Shown piece after piece: positions 57,001-63,076 of a stretch of 63,076 nt of DNA. Below the pieces are notes generated by a model that worked only from the letters and a program-made list of their open reading frames with translations, did no database searches and was not told where the DNA came from. The DNA is from Angustibacter sp. Root456 (lineage in GTDB: Bacteria > Actinomycetota > Actinomycetes > Actinomycetales > Angustibacteraceae), in assembly GCF_001426435.1 (NCBI RefSeq), contig NZ_LMER01000001.1, positions 106,785 through 169,860 of the forward strand, written 5' to 3'. Position 1 is the stretch's first letter, and each line of letters opens with the position of its first letter. The translations under genes were made by a program, and so were the position numbers.

Positions 57001-57948
57001 TCAGCCCTTGGCCTTCTCGATCGCCTCGGTGGCCTGGGGAAGCACGGCGAACAGGTCGCCGACGACGCCGAAGTCGACGAGCTCGAAGATCGGCGCCTCC
57101 TCGTCCTTGTTGACCGCGACGATCGTCTTGGACGTCTGCATGCCCGCGCGGTGCTGGATCGCACCGGAGATGCCGTTGGCGACGTAGAGCTGCGGCGACA
57201 CGGTCTTGCCGGTCTGACCGACCTGGTTGGCGTGCGGGTACCAGCCGGCGTCGACCGCAGCGCGTGAGGCTCCGACGGCCGCGCCCAGGGCGTCGGCGAA
57301 GGCCTCGACCGGGCCGAAGTCGCCGTTGGTGCCGCGGCCACCGGACACGACGATGGCGGCCTCGGTGAGCTCGGGGCGACCGGACTTCTCCCGCGGCTTG
57401 GTCTCGGTGATCCGCGCTGCCTTCGCGGCGTCCGACACGGTCGGCTCGAACACCTCGTCGGCCGCGGCCGCCGGAGCGGCCTCGGGCGTGGCCGAGTTCG
57501 GCTTGACCGTGATGATCGGCGTGCCCGTGGTGACCTTGGCCTTGACGGTGTAGGAGCCGGCGAACACCGACTGGGTAGTGGTGAGGTCGGCATCGACTCC
57601 CACGGCGTCGGTGATCAGGCCCGACCCGGTCTTGATGGCCAGGCGAGCCGCGATCTCCTTGCCCTCGGCGCTCGCGGCGATGAGCACCGCAGCGGGGCTG
57701 GTGCGCTCGACGAGCTGGGCCAGCGCCTCGGCCGTCGGCGCCACCAGGTAGTCGGTGACGTCGGACGACTCGATGCGGTAGACCTTCGCGGCGCCGTACT
57801 GCGCGAGGGTCTCGCGCGCGGCGTCGAAGCCGCTGCCCACGAACACGGCAGCCGGCTCGCCGAGCTGGCGGGCGATGGTGAGCAGCTCGGTGGTGGTCTT
57901 GCGAACGGCACCGTCGACGTGGTCGACGAGCACGAGGACGTCGCTCAT
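57001..57948 (-). CDS. etfA: Electron transfer flavoprotein alpha subunit
   Basis: The 315-residue protein has the FAD-binding C-terminal domain: [42 protein letters not shown] and [23 protein letters not shown]. With EtfB it carries electrons from acyl-CoA dehydrogenases to the quinone pool. It follows etfB by 39 bases and precedes the cysteine desulfurase. Confidence 0.95.
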   Translation of the reverse strand: MSDVLVLVDHVDGAVRKTTTELLTIARQLGEPAAVFVGSGFDAARETLAQYGAAKVYRIESSDVTDYLVAPTAEALAQLVERTSPAAVLIAASAEGKEIAARLAIKTGSGLITDAVGVDADLTTTQSVFAGSYTVKAKVTTGTPIITVKPNSATPEAAPAAAADEVFEPTVSDAAKAARITETKPREKSGRPELTEAAIVVSGGRGTNGDFGPVEAFADALGAAVGASRAAVDAGWYPHANQVGQTGKTVSPQLYVANGISGAIQHRAGMQTSKTIVAVNKDEEAPIFELVDFGVVGDLFAVLPQATEAIEKAKG

Positions 57949-57987
57949 GGATGTGCTCCTTGCCTGATCGGCGGGTGGTCGGCGGGC

Positions 57988-58779
57988 TCAGACGAACTTG
58001 CGGGAGACCAGGAACTCGGCGAGCTGGCTACCGCCGTCGCCCTCGTCGGTGACGACCTGGCCCTTCTCACGCGGCGGCCGCGCGGCAACGGCCTCGACGG
58101 TGGTCCAGGCCGCGGCGAGGCCGACGTCACCGGCGTCCACGCCGAGGTCGGCCAGCGACCAGGTCTGCACCGGCTTCTTCTTGGCCGCCATGATGCCCTT
58201 GAACGACGGGTACCGCGGCTCGTTGATCTGGTCGGTGACGCTCACGACCGCAGGCAGCGAGGCCGAGATGGTCTGGGTCGAGGCGTCGCCGTCGCGGCGG
58301 ATGGTCACGCCGTCACCCTCGACGGTGAGCTCGCTGGCGTAGGTGACCTGCGGCAGGCCGAGGCGCTCGGCGAGCATCGCGGGCACGACGCTCATCGTGC
58401 CGTCGGTCGAGGCCATACCGGTGAGCACGAGGTCGACCTGACCGGCCTCACGCAGCTTCTCGACCGCCTTGGCCAGCACCAGCGAGGTGCCCACGGCGTC
58501 CGAGCCGGCGATCGCGTCGTCCTGCACGTGCACGCCGGCGTGCGCGCCCATCTGCAGGGACTTCTTGATCGCCTCGGCCGCCTGCTCCGGACCCACGGTG
58601 AGCACCGTCACCTCACCCTCGCCGGCCTCGACGATCTTCAGCGCCTCCTCGACGGCGTACTCGTCGAGCTCGGACAGCCGGCCGTCGACCCCCACGCGGT
58701 CGGTGGTGTGGTCGCCCTCTTCGAAGGTCCGGTCGGCCTGGGCGTCCGGCACGTACTTCACACACACGACGACGTTCAT
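57988..58779 (-). CDS. etfB: Electron transfer flavoprotein beta subunit
   Basis: The 263-residue partner of EtfA has NVVVCVKYVPD at the start, the AMP-binding region VDLVLTGMASTDGTMSVVPAMLAERL, and the ETF-beta signature around IRRDGDASTQTISASLPAVVSVTDQINEPRYPSFKGIMAAKKKP. AGGAGGT precedes the ATG. It is divergent from the methyltransferase gene, across 193 bases that include a TAGATT -10-like element (58949-58954) for the rightward genes. Confidence 0.95.
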   Translation of the reverse strand: MNVVVCVKYVPDAQADRTFEEGDHTTDRVGVDGRLSELDEYAVEEALKIVEAGEGEVTVLTVGPEQAAEAIKKSLQMGAHAGVHVQDDAIAGSDAVGTSLVLAKAVEKLREAGQVDLVLTGMASTDGTMSVVPAMLAERLGLPQVTYASELTVEGDGVTIRRDGDASTQTISASLPAVVSVTDQINEPRYPSFKGIMAAKKKPVQTWSLADLGVDAGDVGLAAAWTTVEAVAARPPREKGQVVTDEGDGGSQLAEFLVSRKFV

Positions 58780-58972
58780 GGTCGGCTGAGACCTCCTGGA
58801 CTAGACGGCAACCCGGACCCAGCCTGCCAGGCGGCGCGGACAGCAGCACCACCGGACTGGCGGCGCCCGATCTCGCCGTCGATGTTACCGGCGGGTAACG
58901 TCAGGGCAAGCCAGGCGCCGGTGAGGCCGGTCACACTGGCCGGGCCGGTAGATTCACGCCGGCACAGCCGCG

Positions 58973-59752
58973 GTGCGTGGAGAGGGTGAACGAGCGATCA
59001 GCGACACGGCCGACCCTGCGGCCCCCGTCCTCACCGGTGAGCGCACGGCGCCCGGCATCTGGCACGAGACCTACTGGTTCGCCCGCCACGAGGTGGCCTA
59101 CGGGGCGCTGGCCCCTCGCTGTCGTGACCGCGTGGTGCTCGACGCCGGCTGCGGTGAGGGCTACGGCTGCGCGGCCGTGGGTGAGGTCGCGGCCGCGGTG
59201 CTGGGCGCCGACTACGACGCGCCGGCCCTGGACCGCGCCCGGCGTCGCCATCGCGGGGCGACCTTCCTCCGCACCAACCTGGTGGCGCTGCCAGTGGCGG
59301 ACGCCGCCGTGGACGTCGTCCTCAGCCTGCAGGTCATCGAGCACATCTGGTCGCCCGACCAGCTGCTGGCCGAGACGGTGCGCGTGCTGCGACCCGGTGG
59401 CCTGCTCGCGCTCACGACCCCGAACCGCGAGACGTTCTCCCCAGGACTGGCACGCGGGGAACCACCGACGAACCCGTTCCACGTGCGCGAGTACGACGCC
59501 GAGGAGCTCGGCGCCCTCGTCGGCAGGCACCTGGACGTCGTGAGCCTCGGGGGTGTGCACGCGGGGCCGCGACTGCGAGAGCTCGACGAGCGGTTCGGTG
59601 GGTTCGTGAGCGCACAGCTGGCGAAGGAGCCGCAGTCGTGGGCGCCTGGCCTCGCCCAGGCCGTCGTGTCGGTGACGCCCGACGACTTCGAGGTGCGGCC
59701 CGCCGACGCGGACGGCGCACTCGACCTGCTCGTGCTGGCGGTGCCTCGGTGA
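58973..59752 (+). CDS. Class I SAM methyltransferase (Rv3030-like)
   Basis: The 259-residue protein has SAM motif I in VLDAGCGEGYG, an acidic residue after VLGADYD, and VLSLQVIEHIWSPDQLL. The N-terminal LTGERTAPGIWHETYWFARHEVAY and FSPG, NPFHVREY resemble M. tuberculosis Rv3030. It is the first gene of an operon with GH57 and GT4 genes in the same order as Rv3030-Rv3032, which make methylglucose lipopolysaccharide precursors; a sugar methyltransferase role is likely. Start GTG 58973; the stop overlaps the next gene (GTGA). Confidence 0.85.
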   Translation: MRGEGERAISDTADPAAPVLTGERTAPGIWHETYWFARHEVAYGALAPRCRDRVVLDAGCGEGYGCAAVGEVAAAVLGADYDAPALDRARRRHRGATFLRTNLVALPVADAAVDVVLSLQVIEHIWSPDQLLAETVRVLRPGGLLALTTPNRETFSPGLARGEPPTNPFHVREYDAEELGALVGRHLDVVSLGGVHAGPRLRELDERFGGFVSAQLAKEPQSWAPGLAQAVVSVTPDDFEVRPADADGALDLLVLAVPR

Positions 59753-61299
59753 GCACGCACCGTCCGGTCGGCAGCTTCGCGCTCGTGCTGCACACGCACC
59801 TGCCCTGGGTGGCGCACCACGGCGTCTGGCCGGTCGGCGAGGAGTGGCTGTACCAGGCGTGGGCGGGGTCCTACCTGCCGCTCACCCGGGTGCTGACGGA
59901 GCTGGCCGCCGAGGGCCGGCGCGACGTGCTGACTCTCGGCGTCACCCCTGTGCTCGCCGCGCAGCTCGACGACGCCTACTGCCTCAACGGTTTTCGGTCG
60001 TGGTTGGGCCTGTGGCAGCTGCGCGCCGAGGAGCTCGCGAGCCGACCCGAGCGCCATCTTCGCGACCTCTCGAGCGTGGAGTTCCGGGCGGCCACCACAG
60101 CGGTCGGTGAGCTGGACACCCTGTGGCGCAACGGCTCCGCGCCCGTGCTGCGATCCCTTGCCGACTCCGGCGTCGTCGAGCTGATGGGTGGGCCGGCGAC
60201 GCACCCGTTCCTCCCCCTCCTCGAGCCGGAGGTCACCCGCACCGCCCTGCACGTCGGCCTGGACGACGCACGCGGGCGCCGCGGCCAGCGCCCGGCCGGT
60301 GTGTGGGCTCCGGAGTGCGGGTACTCCCCCGGCCTGGAGCAGACGTTCGCCGCTGCCGGCGTCACGCACTTCGTGGTCGACGAGGAGACCCTCTGCGCCG
60401 CCGGCGTCCCGACGGCGGGGGCGTGGCTCGTGGGTGACAGCGACGTGGCGGTGTTCGCTCGCGACCTGTCGGTCACCGATCGGATCTGGAGCTCGCGCAC
60501 CGGCTACCCCAGCGGCGCCGACTACCGGGACTTCCACGCCCTGGACCACCCGTCGGGCACGCGTCCCTTCCGGGTGACCGGGCCGGGCGTCGGGGGCGCG
60601 GACAAGCAGCCGTACGACCCGGCGCGCGCGGCTGCGGCGGTGGAGCGGGACGCCCAGGACTTCGTGCGACGCGTGCGCGACCGGCTGATCGAGCTCGCCG
60701 CCCGGGACGGGCAGCGAGGGCTCGTCGTCGCCGCCTACGACACCGAGCTGTTCGGGCACTGGTGGCACGAGGGGCCCGCCTTCCTGGCCCGGGTGCTGCG
60801 GCTGCTGCCCCAGGCCGGCGTCGAGGTGACCACGCTGCGCGGGGCCCTCGAACGCGGGGCGGTGCGCGGCCGCGTCGACCTGCCGGCCGGGTCGTGGGGC
60901 GCCGGCAAGGACTTTCGCGTGTGGGCCGGTGAGGCCGTGCGACCGCTGGTGGACGAGGGCTTCTGGGTGCAGCGGCGGCTGCTCGACCTGCTCGCCCGTG
61001 AACGCGATCGGGGCGGGTTCGGCACGCGTCGCGCAGACCTCGACCAGCTCGTGCGGCAGGCGCTGCTGGCCCTCTCCAGCGACTGGGCCTTCATGGTGAC
61101 GCGCGACCAGGCCGCCGAGTACGCCTGGCGTCGCGCCGACGAGCACCGGTTGGCCTTCCACCGGCTGGCCGAGCTGATCGAGCGCGAGGACCCGGCGGTC
61201 GCGGCCGAGACGGCCCGGCAGCGCGCCGTCGACGCACCGTTCGGCTCGCTCGACGCGCGCGCCCTCGTCGGGGGCGGCCTGGTCGGGCGGAGGCTGTAG
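59749..61299 (+). CDS. GH57 1,4-alpha-glucan branching enzyme
   Basis: The 516-residue protein has FALVLHTHLPWV (motif 1), the nucleophile Glu in GVWAPECGYSPG (motif 3), Asp in YDTELFGHWWHEGP (motif 4), and the helical C-terminal part with LSSDWAFMV. This is the GH57 branching-enzyme layout shared with Rv3031. It would branch alpha-glucans for glycogen or methylglucose polymers. GTG 59749 overlaps the methyltransferase stop; its TAG overlaps the next GTG by one base. Confidence 0.9.
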   Translation: MSTHRPVGSFALVLHTHLPWVAHHGVWPVGEEWLYQAWAGSYLPLTRVLTELAAEGRRDVLTLGVTPVLAAQLDDAYCLNGFRSWLGLWQLRAEELASRPERHLRDLSSVEFRAATTAVGELDTLWRNGSAPVLRSLADSGVVELMGGPATHPFLPLLEPEVTRTALHVGLDDARGRRGQRPAGVWAPECGYSPGLEQTFAAAGVTHFVVDEETLCAAGVPTAGAWLVGDSDVAVFARDLSVTDRIWSSRTGYPSGADYRDFHALDHPSGTRPFRVTGPGVGGADKQPYDPARAAAAVERDAQDFVRRVRDRLIELAARDGQRGLVVAAYDTELFGHWWHEGPAFLARVLRLLPQAGVEVTTLRGALERGAVRGRVDLPAGSWGAGKDFRVWAGEAVRPLVDEGFWVQRRLLDLLARERDRGGFGTRRADLDQLVRQALLALSSDWAFMVTRDQAAEYAWRRADEHRLAFHRLAELIEREDPAVAAETARQRAVDAPFGSLDARALVGGGLVGRRL

Positions 61300-62489
61300 T
61301 GCGGGTCCTGCACGTCACGTCCGAGTACCCGCCGGTGCTGCACGGCGGTCTGGGCCGGCACGTCGACGAGCTCACCCGAGCGCAGGTCGCCATCGGCCAC
61401 GAGGTGCACGTGATCGCGCCCGCGGACGACGTCGTCGACGGCGCGCGGCCGGCGGCGCCCACGCAGGAACGGTGCCACGGCGTGGCCGTGTGCCGGGTCC
61501 GGGCCGCAACGACGACGCGGGGTGGTGACCTCGTCGCGGCCGTGACCGGCACCCAGCAACGCATGGCGCAGGTCGCCAAGACGCTGCCCGACGTCGACGT
61601 CGTCCACGCGCACGACTGGATGACGGCCGAGGCGGCGAGGGCGATCGCGTCGGCGCGCCGCGTGCCCTTCGTGCTCACGCTGCACGCCACCGAGCTCGGA
61701 CGCCGGTCCGGTCGGCTCGACGATCCGCTGCACCGCGCGGTCCACGCCGCCGAGCGCGCGGCCGTCGGCTGCGCCGACCGCGTCGTCGTCTGCTCGACCG
61801 CGATGCGCGAGGAGGCGATGGCGCACGGGGCCCGGCCGAGCGCCGTCCACGTCGTCCCCGGTGGCGTCGACGTCAACCGCTGGCAGGTCGACCCGACAAC
61901 GGCCGCGACGGCACGGCGACGCTGGGCGGCCGGTGCACCCCACCTCGTCGTCGGCGCCGGCCGGCTGGAGTGGGAGAAGGGGTTCTCGACGCTGCTCCGC
62001 GCGCTGCCCACCCTGCTCGCCGCCCGACCCGGGACGCGGGTGGTGCTGGCCGGCCGCGGCTCGTACGAGCCGGTGCTCGTCGATCTGGCGAGGGAGCTCG
62101 CAGTCGCCGACCGGTTGGTGCGCCCCGGCCGGCTGGGCTCCAGCGACCTCGCCGCGCTGTTCGCGGCAGCTGACGCCGTCGTGGTGCCGAGCCGCTACGA
62201 ACCCTTCGGCCTGGCGGCGTTGGAGGCTCAGGCTGCCGGCGCACCCGTCGTCGTCGCACGCACCGGTGGGCTCGCCGGCCTGGTGGAGGACGGCGTCACC
62301 GGGCGCGTCATCGAGCCTGGCGACGTCGACCGGCTGGCCGAGGTGCTCGCCGAGCTGCTGGGCGATCTGCCGCTGCGGCAGCGCCTCGGCGCCGCAGCCC
62401 GCGCGAGTGCCACCGCCAGGCAGTGGCACAGCGTGGCCGCGACCCTGCTCGAGGTCTATGCCCTTCCGCCGGCGGGGGCGGCGTCCTAG
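61299..62489 (+). CDS. GT4 alpha-glucan glycosyltransferase (Rv3032-like)
   Basis: The 396-residue GT-B enzyme has the N-terminal SEYPPVLHGGLGRHV acceptor loop, GAGRLEWEKGFSTLL, and the E-x7-E-type donor motif PSRYEPFGLAALEAQAAGAPVVV. It resembles actinobacterial glycogen/methylglucose-polymer glucosyltransferases. It overlaps the GH57 stop by one base, making a tight three-gene glucan operon. Confidence 0.92.
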   Translation: MRVLHVTSEYPPVLHGGLGRHVDELTRAQVAIGHEVHVIAPADDVVDGARPAAPTQERCHGVAVCRVRAATTTRGGDLVAAVTGTQQRMAQVAKTLPDVDVVHAHDWMTAEAARAIASARRVPFVLTLHATELGRRSGRLDDPLHRAVHAAERAAVGCADRVVVCSTAMREEAMAHGARPSAVHVVPGGVDVNRWQVDPTTAATARRRWAAGAPHLVVGAGRLEWEKGFSTLLRALPTLLAARPGTRVVLAGRGSYEPVLVDLARELAVADRLVRPGRLGSSDLAALFAAADAVVVPSRYEPFGLAALEAQAAGAPVVVARTGGLAGLVEDGVTGRVIEPGDVDRLAEVLAELLGDLPLRQRLGAAARASATARQWHSVAATLLEVYALPPAGAAS

Positions 62490-62543
62490 CCTCGACACAG
62501 CGGGGCGAGGGTGGGGCAGTGAGGGTGCGCAGAGAGGCAGACC

Positions 62544-62927
62544 ATGAGCGACCACGACGTGACGTGCGTTCACCCGGCCGACCGCGTCGTGGCCGACCCC
62601 ACACCGGGCAAGCTGCGCGAGCAGGCGATCGCGGTCGACGGGCTCTGGTCGGGGCTGGTGCGCACCCAGGCGGGTGAGACGTCCGGCTGGCACCACCACG
62701 GCGACCACGACACGTCCGTGTACGTCATTGCGGGCAACGTGCGCGTCGAGTTCGGCCCGGACGGCGGCCGATCCGTCGATGCCGGTCCCGGCGACTTCCT
62801 GCACATCCCCCGGCACGTCGTGCACCGCGAGGGCAACACCGGGTCGACCACGTCTGAGGAGATCGTCACCCGCTCGGGCACCGGCCCGGTCACCATCAAC
62901 GTCGACGGACCCTCGCCCGCCACGTGA
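62544..62927 (+). CDS. Cupin-domain protein
   Basis: The 127-residue single-cupin protein has motif 1 GWHHHGDHDTSVYVIAGNV (metal-binding His residues and Glu position replaced by His/Asp spacing) and motif 2 PGDFLHIPRHVVH. The function of such short cupins ranges from isomerase to dioxygenase or sensor and is not readable here. It lies 54 bases after the GT4 gene, with possible co-transcription. Confidence 0.85.
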   Translation: MSDHDVTCVHPADRVVADPTPGKLREQAIAVDGLWSGLVRTQAGETSGWHHHGDHDTSVYVIAGNVRVEFGPDGGRSVDAGPGDFLHIPRHVVHREGNTGSTTSEEIVTRSGTGPVTINVDGPSPAT

Positions 62928-62928
62928 C

Positions 62929-63076
62929 CTACAGCTGCTCATCGCGTCGCGGGACGAGCCATTGCTGGACGAGGCGGTGGATGAGGTGGTTGGCGCGGTG
63001 GGGCGGTAGGGGTTGGTCTGGTGGGTCTGTTGAGCTGGTGTCCCAGACGACGGTTCCGTTGATGAGTTGTGCGGTG
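62929..63076 (-). CDS. Unidentified gene, C-terminal 48 residues (runs off the window)
   Basis: A frame enters from the right edge and stops at TAG 62931-62929, two bases past the cupin stop on the other strand. Its end is Pro/His-rich (PLPPHRANHLIHRLVQQW) and its CCA/CTA/ACA codons differ from the neighbours, suggesting mobile or recently acquired DNA. The family is not recognised; a DUF222/HNH-type repeat protein is only a guess. Confidence 0.4.
   Translation of the reverse strand, partial: TAQLINGTVVWDTSSTDPPDQPLPPHRANHLIHRLVQQWLVPRRDEQL

Overview
The window is high-GC DNA, mostly near 70% G+C by eye, with GTG starts, GTGA/ATGA stop-start overlaps and actinobacterial gene families throughout. 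The order ilvB-ilvN-ilvC, gatC-gatA-gatB, ligA, MetE-like gene, mnmA, cysteine desulfurase, etfA/etfB, methyltransferase, GH57, GT4 recalls the Rv3001c-Rv3032 block of Mycobacterium tuberculosis, so this is a chromosomal segment of an actinomycete. Apparent FliA-type promoters in front of c-di-GMP genes suggest a motile lineage (for example Kineosporiales-like); this is inference. No rRNA, tRNA, CRISPR array or transposase gene was seen.

Left edge (1-2.55 kb): visibly lower-GC accessory DNA carrying a translationally coupled pair, an AAA+ ATPase with repeated N-terminal modules and a DUF6414-like protein cut by the window edge. It abuts a 3'-terminal remnant of a 3-methyladenine-DNA-glycosylase-like gene, so it looks like an island that replaced the 5' part of that gene. 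Core genes aroQ and dinB follow.

4.4-12.6 kb: a divergent catabolic locus. A GntR/FCD regulator, a sulfonate/taurine-type ABC importer, a D-cysteine desulfhydrase/L-cysteate sulfo-lyase-like enzyme and a YeiH-type exporter run leftward. An amidase and an Asp/Glu-racemase-family enzyme run rightward. Together they suggest uptake and desulfonation of an amino-sulfonate with export of the sulfur oxyanion.

12.6-21 kb: cimA, preceded by a candidate Ile attenuator, and a six-gene operon (amino-acid permease, FadR-type regulator, glutamine-synthetase-like ligase, aldehyde dehydrogenase, SDR, class I glutamine-amidotransferase-like hydrolase). The operon fits a gamma-glutamylated amine pathway, with gene content better suited to ethanolamine than to putrescine.

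21-35 kb: branched-chain amino acid genes (ilvE, leuB, ilvC, ilvN, ilvB, ilvD) with a leader-peptide attenuator before ilvB, interrupted by a membrane diguanylate cyclase and a very large secreted subtilase. 34.8-38.5 kb holds a MoaD/ThiS-like protein, a BNR-repeat protein, a 2-hydroxyacid dehydrogenase and a lipoprotein sugar dehydrogenase. 38.5-43.2 kb holds a divergent pair of c-di-GMP proteins, one being EAL-DICT-LOV-GGDEF, with mirror-image FliA-like promoters; another GGDEF-EAL protein with an 8 x 11-bp repeat leader follows gatCAB. 48.9-63 kb holds ligA, a MetE-like gene, a secreted zinc metalloprotease, mnmA, cysteine desulfurase, etfA/etfB, the methyltransferase/GH57/GT4 glucan operon, a cupin, and the 3' end of an unidentified gene.
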